Shown here piece by piece: positions 17,764 to 25,571 of a stretch of DNA of 64,000 nt (within the stretch, counting starts at the first letter, position 1; each line of letters begins with the position of its first letter). The position numbers were made by a program, and so were the translations under genes. A model generated the notes under the pieces. It saw nothing but the letters and a program-made list of their open reading frames with translations. It was not told where the DNA came from and searched no databases. Source of the stretch: Bacilli bacterium (GTDB lineage Bacteria; Bacillota_I; Bacilli_A; RF39; UBA660); contig CAAGQJ010000031.1 of NCBI GenBank assembly GCA_900772095.1, positions 43,443 to 107,442 on the forward strand, written 5' to 3'.

Positions 17764-19104
17764 GAGATTATCTAAAGCAACAGAGTCTTTTATTTTTTTG
17801 GGTTTCTTTTGTTTGTCTTTTTTATTTTTATTTTTAGTTTTTACTGAGCATGCTACTATGGCAAGTATTCCTAAGAATAATCCGGCAGAGCCAATTATTA
17901 AAATGAATTTTTTGTATTGATTTATTTCATTTTCATATACTTCTTTTATTTCATCTGTATATTTTTGAACAGTGTTTTCATCTTCTTCATATGTATACCA
18001 ATTAGTAAGTGATGTTTCTAAGTTGGTTCCATATATTAGTGTATATTTTGAGTCTTTATTAATTTTGTATCCGGTAACTTCAATGTCTCCTATTTTGATA
18101 GTGGTTTTAATATATTTATCAATATTTTTATTTGGTTCTAGAATTAATAATTTAATATTATTAAAAGTTATTTCACTATATGGTTTGTATGTATTAGTAT
18201 CTTTATCGTATATATATAGATTGATGTTTCCATCACTATCTTTAAGACCTATTAGTGTAAGATTTGTAGAGCTATTATAGAATGCTGGTATTTCTTCATT
18301 ATCAATTGTAATTTTAGTACTTTGATAATTTGATGGTTTAGTTAAGATGCTTTCTCTTTTTACAACAGTATAATTTTTATCATTTATTTTTACATTAATA
18401 GGGTTGTTATCTTTAACTGTAACAATAATAGTATAAGTTTTTTTTGTTCCTTTTTCGCTAGTGACAACAATATTAATTTTATTTTCTCCTTCTGAAACTT
18501 TTATTTTTCCGGTACCATTTATTTTTGCTTTTGAATCTTCTAAAGTAGCGTTTACAGTGATTTCTTCAACTTTTTCTTCTACTTCTAATTTGTATTCTAG
18601 GGTATCTTTATTAAAGTTAGGACTTATTTTGTATCCGGCAACTTCTAAAGTTTTTAAATTATTGTTAGTAGAGTATGTAATTGGTTTAGTAGTAGTTTCT
18701 TCTTTTATTCCAGTAATAGTAACAGGACTAACAGTAGTTTTCATTTCGTCTTCTCCTGCAAAAGTACGCATTGCGTATGATTTGACAGTAACTTTTGATG
18801 ACCCAGTATTTAGAACTTTAAATTTATATGTTCTTTTTAGTTGTTTAGTGCTAGAACTAGGTGCAACATCTAGGACACCAATATCTCCTTCTATGAGTTT
18901 TAATTTTGAGCTATCATAACTTATGGTGTATTCACAAGTACCGATAGCAGTACTACTTTTACAATATACTGTAACTGTAGTAGTATTACCAATTTTAACA
19001 TTTTTACTTGATGCATATATATCAATTGTACCATTTGCGGCATTTACTTTAAGAACTGGGAATAAGAGTAGTAAAGTAAGTACTAAATATTTAAGTTTTT
19101 TCAT
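17761..19104 (-). CDS. Membrane-anchored protein with cohesin-like and cadherin-like domains
   Basis: 447 residues. Signal peptide (about 1-23, ending VNAANG), then a cohesin-like beta domain (about 24-130: TIDIYASSKNVKIGNTTTV, CEYTISYDSSKLKLIEGD), a cadherin-like beta sandwich (about 148-235, GYKISPNFNKDTLEYKLEV ... GTKKTYTIIVTV), an unrecognised extracellular part, one membrane helix (about 403-422) and a Lys-rich cytosolic tail. It is thus displayed on the outer face of the membrane. AAGGAGGT sets the start, 12 bases after a dockerin-bearing enzyme. I infer that this protein captures that dockerin. The cohesin call rests on pattern and partner, not alignment. Confidence 0.72.
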   Translation of the reverse strand: MKKLKYLVLTLLLLFPVLKVNAANGTIDIYASSKNVKIGNTTTVTVYCKSSTAIGTCEYTISYDSSKLKLIEGDIGVLDVAPSSSTKQLKRTYKFKVLNTGSSKVTVKSYAMRTFAGEDEMKTTVSPVTITGIKEETTTKPITYSTNNNLKTLEVAGYKISPNFNKDTLEYKLEVEEKVEEITVNATLEDSKAKINGTGKIKVSEGENKINIVVTSEKGTKKTYTIIVTVKDNNPINVKINDKNYTVVKRESILTKPSNYQSTKITIDNEEIPAFYNSSTNLTLIGLKDSDGNINLYIYDKDTNTYKPYSEITFNNIKLLILEPNKNIDKYIKTTIKIGDIEVTGYKINKDSKYTLIYGTNLETSLTNWYTYEEDENTVQKYTDEIKEVYENEINQYKKFILIIGSAGLFLGILAIVACSVKTKNKNKKDKQKKPKKIKDSVALDNL

Positions 19105-19116
19105 CTAATTACCTCC

Positions 19117-21363
19117 TTATTTAATCTTTATATAACCGAGTATGTGTTTTTGGACTCTTAATAAATCAAGTGAATTTATTTTATCGTCGTAACTTACATC
19201 TGCAGCATCTTTGTATTCATTTTTTAATGTACTGTATTTTAGGATATGTTTTTGGACTCTTAATAGGTCTATACTATTTATTTTACCATCTCCATTAACG
19301 TCTCCTTTTATGACAATTGTGTAACTTTGTTTATCTGTGCCACTTACTATAGTAATAATATCACCAGTAGCAAGGTTATCTTCTTTTGAGTTGTTTTTAT
19401 TATCTGTTATAGTGACTTTTGCGCTTGGATAGGATTTATTAATTGTATTTTTTATATCTCCAGCAGTGGTAAGTACTGCAATGTTAGTTAAGTATCCATT
19501 TGATAGTTTAAAATCCATATTATTTATTATTTCACTAACTTTTATATCTTTGTCTGTGGTTTTCTTTTTAATTATTGTGACATTATAAGTTTTGGTTGTT
19601 CCTACTTCGCTGGTAACAGTAATATTAACGGTTGTTTCGTCTTTTTCTAGTTTAATATTACCAGTTCCTTTAATAGTTGATTTATTACTTTTTGCAGTTG
19701 CTGTAATTATTACTTCTTTGGTATCATCTGTAACATAATAATCGTATGTTAAGACGTCACTATCAAAGCCATTTACTAAGGTATTATTTATTTTTAAACT
19801 AGATAAGTCGTTGTTTGTATTTCCAACAGGTGGGTGAGAGGTGTATTCATCTGGGGTATTAGTGTATACAGGAATAGAGAATGTCCATCCTACGTCAAGT
19901 AAGTTTGCATTTTGATATGCATAATATATGGATAGGCTTTCACTAGCTGGTGCGATTATATTTGTCATATATTGATTAGTATATGCAGTTGAAGAGGCAG
20001 AATCTTTTGTGTTAAACTTTTGATAATATAAAGTATCTTGTCCTCCGCCTACATATCTTTTTGTAATAAATTGTGCACCGTATTTAATAGCTTTTTCTCT
20101 TGTGTTCCAAGGTGTTCCATCGTAATTATCTACGATACCTGCTGCTACGGCTAAGCCTCTTGTAACAGCGCTTTTAGTAACACTATCTTGATAGGCACCA
20201 ATATTATAATAATTGTAGTATCCTTTTAAACTTTTACCATTATATGTTAAGTTTGATTTACCACTAACACCGTCATAATTTTCATTTGTTCCTCCTTCTT
20301 GTTTAACTCTTGCTGCTAAAAGTACGGGACTAATTTTATAGGTTTCAGCGGCTTCTAGGAAGTATTTTATATAATCTTCATCGCCATTTGCTAAATAGGT
20401 TCCACTAAATAAAGTTTCTAATACGCTTCTTGTATGATTTTGTTTGTCATATGATTGAAGTAAGAATGCAAAAATATTTTTTTCATTTAAGTAATTTCTA
20501 GGGTCAATATAAAATGCAGTCATTGCACTAGAAGCTGTATACCAGTTAGGATTTTCTTTTAAAGTATTATTTAATCTATATACTGCGTAAGTTGATTGGG
20601 TATAGTTTTTACCTGTTTCTTTATCTACTACTGTATTAAATTTTTTTGTACTTTTTTCTGCTTTGAAATTCCAATTTGGATGAAGACTATGTAAATAACT
20701 TAAATAGGGGATATAACTATCTGGAAAGCCTTCTGCTTTAAGTTTTTTTGCATATTCAGTATCTGTTTTGGTTATTTTGCTATAATCATCTACTAATCTA
20801 GCACATACATATCCAGTTTTATTATTATAATAGGATATTTTATACCAACCAGTTGTGCATGAAGAACTTTTGTTAGTAGGACCAGATAATATTTTAACAT
20901 CAGTACCTAAGTATATAACTTCAATAGAACTTGCATTTATGGAAGCACTTGTTCTTACTGTGGCATAGTTTTCATTAATTCTTGTGGACCAGGATTTTGT
21001 TGTATAATAGTTACCATCAGAAGATATTTTATAGTCACTATTAATTCCGCCAGTAGCTTCTTCTGTTTCAGTAATTTTTATACAGTTGCTACATACATAA
21101 TAACCGCTTTTTCCATTATAATAAGCTTCAACCCATCCTTTAGAACAGTTACTATCCCCAGTATTATATAGTTTATTGCTTACTAATTGTATGGTTTTTT
21201 TATAACTAATGAGAGTTTTATAACTGTAATTAGTACCGGGTCCTGTTCTTATATAAACTCCATCTTTATCTGTAACAGTTGCAGTATAACTATTTGCATT
21301 AACATCTAATATATAGAAACTAAATATAAAAATGAATATTAATAGTTTAATATTTTTTTTCAT
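19117..21363 (-). CDS. Secreted SH3b-glucosaminidase with C-terminal dockerin
   Basis: 748 residues. Signal peptide (1-23), two SH3b domains (about 26-97, GVYIRTGPGTNYSYKT; about 125-197, ATVRTSASINASSIEV), an endo-beta-N-acetylglucosaminidase domain of the LytG/LytD type (about 215-490), a cadherin-like domain (about 515-605) and a type I dockerin (about 687-748) with two repeats, GDVNGDGKINSIDLLRVQKHI and a second beginning DVSYDDKINSLDLLRVQ. The first repeat has a full calcium loop; the second lacks the Gly. It would cut glycan strands during growth or division. AAGAGGTG precedes ATG. It is the first gene of a two-gene operon with the cohesin-like anchor. Confidence 0.88.
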   Translation of the reverse strand: MKKNIKLLIFIFIFSFYILDVNANSYTATVTDKDGVYIRTGPGTNYSYKTLISYKKTIQLVSNKLYNTGDSNCSKGWVEAYYNGKSGYYVCSNCIKITETEEATGGINSDYKISSDGNYYTTKSWSTRINENYATVRTSASINASSIEVIYLGTDVKILSGPTNKSSSCTTGWYKISYYNNKTGYVCARLVDDYSKITKTDTEYAKKLKAEGFPDSYIPYLSYLHSLHPNWNFKAEKSTKKFNTVVDKETGKNYTQSTYAVYRLNNTLKENPNWYTASSAMTAFYIDPRNYLNEKNIFAFLLQSYDKQNHTRSVLETLFSGTYLANGDEDYIKYFLEAAETYKISPVLLAARVKQEGGTNENYDGVSGKSNLTYNGKSLKGYYNYYNIGAYQDSVTKSAVTRGLAVAAGIVDNYDGTPWNTREKAIKYGAQFITKRYVGGGQDTLYYQKFNTKDSASSTAYTNQYMTNIIAPASESLSIYYAYQNANLLDVGWTFSIPVYTNTPDEYTSHPPVGNTNNDLSSLKINNTLVNGFDSDVLTYDYYVTDDTKEVIITATAKSNKSTIKGTGNIKLEKDETTVNITVTSEVGTTKTYNVTIIKKKTTDKDIKVSEIINNMDFKLSNGYLTNIAVLTTAGDIKNTINKSYPSAKVTITDNKNNSKEDNLATGDIITIVSGTDKQSYTIVIKGDVNGDGKINSIDLLRVQKHILKYSTLKNEYKDAADVSYDDKINSLDLLRVQKHILGYIKIK

Positions 21364-21411
21364 AGTGCACCTCTTATTATCTATATTTATATAAATATTA
21401 TATCAATTTTT

Positions 21412-21425
21412 TAGGAGAACTCCTA
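21412..21425. promoter_or_regulatory. Palindrome upstream of the glucosaminidase gene
   Basis: TAGGAG-AA-CTCCTA, two perfect 6-base half-sites, lies where the -35 region would be for a minus-strand TATAAT (21397-21402) that precedes the glucosaminidase. This placement suits an operator, but no cognate regulator is evident. Confidence 0.4.
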
Positions 21426-21497
21426 GTATTTGACAAAAAAAATAAAATATTTTACATATATTTGTCTAACATAATTCATAAAATTTATTAAAAGTAC

Positions 21498-21526
21498 TTG
21501 AAAAGATAAAAAATATAAGATAAAAT
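21498..21526 (+). promoter_or_regulatory. Promoter of tRNA-Cys
   Basis: TTGAAA (21498-21503), 17-base spacer, TAAAAT (21521-21526), 13 bases before the tRNA. Confidence 0.7.
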
Positions 21527-21539
21527 ATTAGATGTCTAT

Positions 21540-21613
21540 GGGACTATAGCCAAGTGGTAAGGCATGGGTCTGCAAAACCTTGAGCACCAGTTCAAATCTG
21601 GTTAGTCCCTCCA
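21540..21613 (+). tRNA. tRNA-Cys (GCA)
   Basis: 74 nt with encoded CCA. Acceptor GGGACTA pairs with TAGTCCC, the D arm is GCC/GGC, the anticodon loop CTGCAAA reads GCA, and the T stem is ACCAG/CTGGT around TTCAAAT. The discriminator is U, as expected for tRNA-Cys. The top of the anticodon stem has a U-U pair. Confidence 0.93.
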
Positions 21614-21626
21614 AATAGAATATAAT

Positions 21627-21650
21627 CCCTTATAAAATAAGGGTTTTTTT
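21627..21650 (+). terminator. Terminator after tRNA-Cys
   Basis: CCCTTAT (21627-21633), loop AAA, ATAAGGG (21637-21643), seven T residues. Confidence 0.88.
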
Positions 21651-21709
21651 ATGTTTTTTAAAAATTGTGTGTGAATTAATATTAGTTTTAATAATATTTA
21701 AATATCTTG

Positions 21710-21737
21710 TTGTAAAATTTTAAATTTATGATATACT
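21710..21737 (+). promoter_or_regulatory. Promoter of the DUF2207 gene
   Basis: TTGTAA (21710-21715), 16-base spacer, TATACT (21732-21737), with GGAGG at 21750-21754 before ATG 21763. Confidence 0.6.
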
Positions 21738-21762
21738 TTTATTAGAATTGGAGGATTATTTT

Positions 21763-23439
21763 ATGAAAATTAAAAAGATATTATTTACTTTAATATTATT
21801 TTTTACATGTTTTTTAAGTGTAAATGCTAAGAATAAAATATCTAATATTTCTATGTCTATTTATTTAGATAAAGATGGTACGGCATTTATTACTGAAAAA
21901 TGGGATGTAAAAGGTAGTGATGGTACAGAATGGTATAAAGGGTTAGGTAATTTAGGAAATTCAGTACTATCTGATTTTAAAGTTTCAATGGATGGAACTG
22001 ATTTGACTTATAAAACATGGGATATTAATGAATCATTAAGTGAAAAAAAAGGTTATTATGGTATTAATTATAGTAGTAATGGACCTGAATTATGTTTTGG
22101 AAAATATGACTATAAGAAACATACTTTTGTATTAAATTATAAGTTAACAAATTATATAATTAATACAGAAGATAGTCAAGTTTTATATTGGACTTTAATT
22201 GATAGGTTATCAGGTGTTGATTTTGAAAAGTTCGATGTAACAGTAACTAGTTATTATTCTTTTCCAGATACATTAGATGTTTGGGGTTATGGTTATAAAG
22301 GATATGCTTATGTAAAAGATGGTAAGATAAGTATGTCTACTGAGGAAAATAGTGATATGAATGATAGTTATGTTGTTTTGCTTGCTAAATTTCCTTTAGA
22401 AACATTTGATACAGATAATACAAGTAGTGATTTTTCAAAGTTTGATGATGTTTATCAAAGGGCTGAAGATGGAACATTTGATTATAATTATGATGATAGC
22501 AGTCCAAATATTTTATCAATAATTAAATTTATACTTTATGCAGGAGTTATTGGTTTTATTTTTGGAATGTCAATTTATTTTGCGGTATCAGGTGGATATG
22601 GTTATAAAGATAATAAAACTATTTCTAAGAAGAATACACCATTTTTTAGAGATATACCTTGTAATAAAGATATTTATTATGCAAATACTTTAATTAAACT
22701 AAATAAATTTGGATATAAAGAGACAAATATTTTGGGAGCAATATTATTAAAATGGGTAAGAGAAGATAAGATAGGTTTTTCTTCTACTGTTAAAGGTATT
22801 TTGAAGAAAGAAGAAGGTATAATAGATTTAACAAAATCACCATCATTTGATAATGAAAAGGAAGAAAAATTATTTAACATGATGTATGAGGCTAGTAAAG
22901 ATGGATATTTAGAGAAGAAAGAATTTGAGAAATGGGCAAGAACTCATTATGACCGTTTTCTTAGTTTGTTTAATTCGATAGAAAGTGCAAAAGAAAATGA
23001 ATTAAGAAAAAGTGGGGAAATTTATCGAAGAAAAAATAAACAAGAATGTAAGAAGAGAAATGTATTAAGTGATAAGATTTATGAGGATAGTAAACAATTA
23101 TTTGGATTAAAACTTTATTTAAATGAGTTTACTTCAATGAATACTAAAGAAGTAATGGAAGTAAAATTATGGGATGAGTATTTAATGTTTGCTTATTTAT
23201 TTGGAATTGCTGACAAGGTTGCGAAACAACTTAAAAATATGTATCCTGAATTAATAGAACAATCTGATTTTGATTATGGAACATTTATTTTATTAAACAA
23301 TATATCTAATAGTACTGTTTATGCTGCAACTAGTGCAAGGGCAGCAGCAGAAAATTATTCTTCAGGTGGAGGCGGGTTCTCATCTGGCGGAGGTGGCGGT
23401 GGTTCCTTCGGCGGTGGAGGCGGAGGCGGAAGCCGTTAA
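21763..23439 (+). CDS. DUF2207-family membrane protein with Gly-rich tail
   Basis: 558 residues. Signal peptide (VNAKN at about 20-24), an extracellular DUF2207 domain (about 25-220; GTAFITEKWDVKGSDGTEWYKG), a membrane helix (about 250-275, IIKFILYAGVIGFIFGMSIYF), and a large cytosolic part typical of the family ending in SSGGGGFSSGGGGGGSFGG and SR. Function of the family is unknown. TTG 21748 is not used because GGAGG (21750-21754) belongs to ATG 21763. The Gly-rich end uses GGC, GGA, TCC and AGC codons, unlike the AT-ending codons before it. Confidence 0.82.
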   Translation: MKIKKILFTLILFFTCFLSVNAKNKISNISMSIYLDKDGTAFITEKWDVKGSDGTEWYKGLGNLGNSVLSDFKVSMDGTDLTYKTWDINESLSEKKGYYGINYSSNGPELCFGKYDYKKHTFVLNYKLTNYIINTEDSQVLYWTLIDRLSGVDFEKFDVTVTSYYSFPDTLDVWGYGYKGYAYVKDGKISMSTEENSDMNDSYVVLLAKFPLETFDTDNTSSDFSKFDDVYQRAEDGTFDYNYDDSSPNILSIIKFILYAGVIGFIFGMSIYFAVSGGYGYKDNKTISKKNTPFFRDIPCNKDIYYANTLIKLNKFGYKETNILGAILLKWVREDKIGFSSTVKGILKKEEGIIDLTKSPSFDNEKEEKLFNMMYEASKDGYLEKKEFEKWARTHYDRFLSLFNSIESAKENELRKSGEIYRRKNKQECKKRNVLSDKIYEDSKQLFGLKLYLNEFTSMNTKEVMEVKLWDEYLMFAYLFGIADKVAKQLKNMYPELIEQSDFDYGTFILLNNISNSTVYAATSARAAAENYSSGGGGFSSGGGGGGSFGGGGGGGSR

Positions 23440-23459
23440 TACTATATAAAAATGATAAG

Positions 23460-23511
23460 AACTATAGATTTGTAAGAAATTTAAAATTTGCTTACAATCC
23501 ATAGTTTTTTT
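23460..23511 (+). terminator. Terminator after the DUF2207 gene
   Basis: A long, slightly imperfect stem (AACTAT and GATTTGTAAG against CTTACAATC and ATAGTT) is followed by a run of T to 23511. Confidence 0.75.
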
Positions 23512-23622
23512 GTTATAAATTGTAAAGTTTTTTATAAAATATTAGAGGTATACTTAATATTTTTGTGTTCCTAGTGTTATTGATTAAATTAGTTCAATTT
23601 AAAAATTGCTCAAGAAGCAAAA

Positions 23623-23653
23623 AAAGAAAGGTTTTTATTGTTTACCTTTCTTT
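23623..23653. terminator. Hairpin at the end of a decayed minus-strand gene
   Basis: AAAGAAAGGT (23623-23632) pairs with ACCTTTCTTT (23644-23653); 10 bp. It lies just beyond the stop of the minus-strand remnant and could terminate in either direction. Confidence 0.55.
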
Positions 23654-23656
23654 AAT

Positions 23657-23855
23657 TTATTTTTTTAAAACTTTGCTAATAGGTTGAGCTTTTAGTTCTT
23701 CTTGATATTTTGCAAGTTTATAATAGTTATTTACAAAGTACAATTATTTCACTATTTGTTTTAGTTACTAGGTAATTATTGTTGGTTTTTATGTATTCTT
23801 TTATATGTTATAGTATTATTCAAGTTTTTAGTATTAAGCTGGAATGCTATGGGTA
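23657..23855 (-). pseudogene. Decayed C-terminal fragment of an unidentified gene
   Basis: On the minus strand, three successive open stretches in different frames read like one protein: TKNLNNTITYKRIHK, then EYIKTNNNYLVTKTNSEIIV and, after a frame change, NNYYKLAKYQEELKAQPISK followed by VLKK and stop 23657-23659. Each is interrupted by stops, and a terminator-like hairpin follows. This looks like the frameshifted end of a lost gene rather than random AT-rich sequence. No family is recognised. Confidence 0.4.
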
Positions 23856-23986
23856 AGTAATATGATAAGATAAGCACTGAAATTGGTAAAGAAATGGTAA
23901 TTTAGGCAATTTTTTAAGGAAATTTTATGTTAAGTATTGTCAATTAATAATATTTATGATATTATTATATTGCTTGTTTGATTTAT

Positions 23987-24063
23987 GGCGATGTAGCTCA
24001 GCTGGCTAGAGCGACTGGTTCATACCCAGTAGGTCGGGGGTTCGATTCCCTCCGTCGCTACCA
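23987..24063 (+). tRNA. tRNA-Met (CAU), elongator
   Basis: 77 nt with encoded CCA. Acceptor GGCGATG/CGTCGCT (two G-U pairs), anticodon stem ACTGG/CCAGT with loop TTCATAC, T stem GGGGG..CCCTC-type. The overall sequence closely resembles Bacillus elongator tRNA-Met, and it lacks the C1-A72 mismatch and the three G-C anticodon-stem pairs of initiator tRNA. Confidence 0.88.
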
Positions 24064-24075
24064 TTAAGTTTATTT

Positions 24076-24096
24076 CCCTTGTATATCAAGGGTTTT
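24076..24096 (+). terminator. Terminator after tRNA-Met
   Basis: CCCTTG (24076-24081), loop TATAT, CAAGGG (24087-24092), four T residues. Confidence 0.75.
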
Positions 24097-24222
24097 ATTA
24101 TGGAAGAATATTTTATTTTTTGTTATTATATGTAGTTTATTGAGGGTTTAAAAAATGAAAAAGTTTTTTTAATTATCTTGATAGTGATGATAATTTTTGT
24201 TATTATAATTGTGGTGGGAATG

Positions 24223-25338
24223 ATGATATATTTAGATTATAGTGCTACTACAAAGGTAGATGAAAAAGTATTAAGTCGTTTTAGTGAAGTAGTAAATAGA
24301 TATTATGCTAATCCAAACCAATTGCATTTTCAAGGAAAAGAAGCAAATAAAGTAGTTTGTGATGCAATCAAAAATATAGAAAAAGAACTTAATTTAAAAG
24401 ATAAAGAGATAATTTTTACAAGTGGTGCAAGTGAAGCGAATAATACTGTAATAAAGGGTATTAAGACTAATAAACGACACATTATTACAACAGAATTTGA
24501 ACATTCTAGTATTTTAAGTCCACTTTCATATTTACAAAAAGAAGGGTATAAAGTTTCATTTGTAAAGTTAAGAGAAAATGGAATAGTTGATTTAGATGAT
24601 TTGGAAAATTTAATAACGGATGATACGTTTTTAGTGAGTATAAATGCTGTAAATTCTGAAATAGGTATAAGACAACCAATAGAAGAAATATCAAAGATAA
24701 TTAAAAAACATCCTGGTGTTTTATTTCATAGTGATATGACTCAAATAATAGGTAAAGATAGTATTGATATAAATTCTGTGGATTTAGCAAGTTTTTCTGC
24801 ACATAAAATATATTCTTTTAAGGGAATAGGGTGTTTAATTAAGAATAAAGATATAAAATTAGTACCATTAATTCATGGGGGTAAAAGTACGACAATCTAT
24901 AGAAGTGGTACTCCGAGCACGGAACTAATTGATAGTATTAGTACAGCTTTAACAGTTATAAATGAAGGAAAACAGGAGAAGTATAATCATGTTAAAGAAT
25001 TAAATAATTATATTAGAAATCATATAAAAAAATATGACAATATAATAGTAAATAGTAATGATAGATGTGTTCCTCATATATTGAATATTAGTATTTTAGG
25101 GAAAGATGCTACTGCAACTTTAGAGTATTTTTCTTTTCATAATATTATGATTTCTACTAGAAGTGCTTGTTCAAGTGCTAGTGATATGTCTTATGCTGTT
25201 TATAAACTAACCAACAGAAGTGATTTAGCGCGTTCTTCTGTAAGGATAAGTTTATCTTATAAAACAAGCTTATCTGAAGTTGATGAGTTTTTAAAAGTAT
25301 TGGATAATTATATGGAGGAAAAAAGTGAAGATAATTAA
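24223..25338 (+). CDS. Cysteine desulfurase (NifS/IscS-like, class V aminotransferase)
   Basis: PLP enzyme that takes sulfur from cysteine for thiolated tRNA, Fe-S clusters or cofactors. From ATG 24223 it has 371 residues and starts MIYLDYSATTKVD, as family members do; the hydrophobic extension from 24178 overlaps promoter-like sequence. Visible are TSGASEANN, HSDMTQ, the PLP lysine SAHKIYSFKGIG and the catalytic cysteine loop STRSACSSAS. The next two genes overlap it and encode thiol-redox proteins. Since MnmA and a TtcA-like enzyme occur in the window, sulfur supply to tRNA is one likely use, but that is inference. Confidence 0.88.
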   Translation: MIYLDYSATTKVDEKVLSRFSEVVNRYYANPNQLHFQGKEANKVVCDAIKNIEKELNLKDKEIIFTSGASEANNTVIKGIKTNKRHIITTEFEHSSILSPLSYLQKEGYKVSFVKLRENGIVDLDDLENLITDDTFLVSINAVNSEIGIRQPIEEISKIIKKHPGVLFHSDMTQIIGKDSIDINSVDLASFSAHKIYSFKGIGCLIKNKDIKLVPLIHGGKSTTIYRSGTPSTELIDSISTALTVINEGKQEKYNHVKELNNYIRNHIKKYDNIIVNSNDRCVPHILNISILGKDATATLEYFSFHNIMISTRSACSSASDMSYAVYKLTNRSDLARSSVRISLSYKTSLSEVDEFLKVLDNYMEEKSEDN

Positions 25339-25570
25339 AATTACATCTTTAGGTTGTCCATCATGTATTATTATGAATGGTATTTTAGATGAAGTTTCTA
25401 AAGATTATAAAATTGATGTTCTTGAATATGATTATGATTTTGATGATATAGAAAAGTATAATGTAGGAAAAACTCTTCCGGTATTAATTTTTATAAATGA
25501 TGACAAGGAAATTGCAAGATTAATAGGAGAACAATCGAAAGAAAAAATAATAGAGATAATAGGTGACTGA
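25325..25570 (+). CDS. Thioredoxin-like protein (CPSC)
   Basis: 81 residues, one small thioredoxin fold. KIITSLGCPSCIIMNG has a CxxC active site directly after the first strand, and KTLPVLIFINDDKE contains the expected cis-Pro. The GTG start has GGAGG at 25314-25318 and overlaps the desulfurase end by 14 bases. No signal peptide, so cytosolic. It probably passes electrons to the CcdA-like membrane protein encoded next. Confidence 0.82.
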   Translation: MKIIKITSLGCPSCIIMNGILDEVSKDYKIDVLEYDYDFDDIEKYNVGKTLPVLIFINDDKEIARLIGEQSKEKIIEIIGD

Positions 25571-25571
25571 T

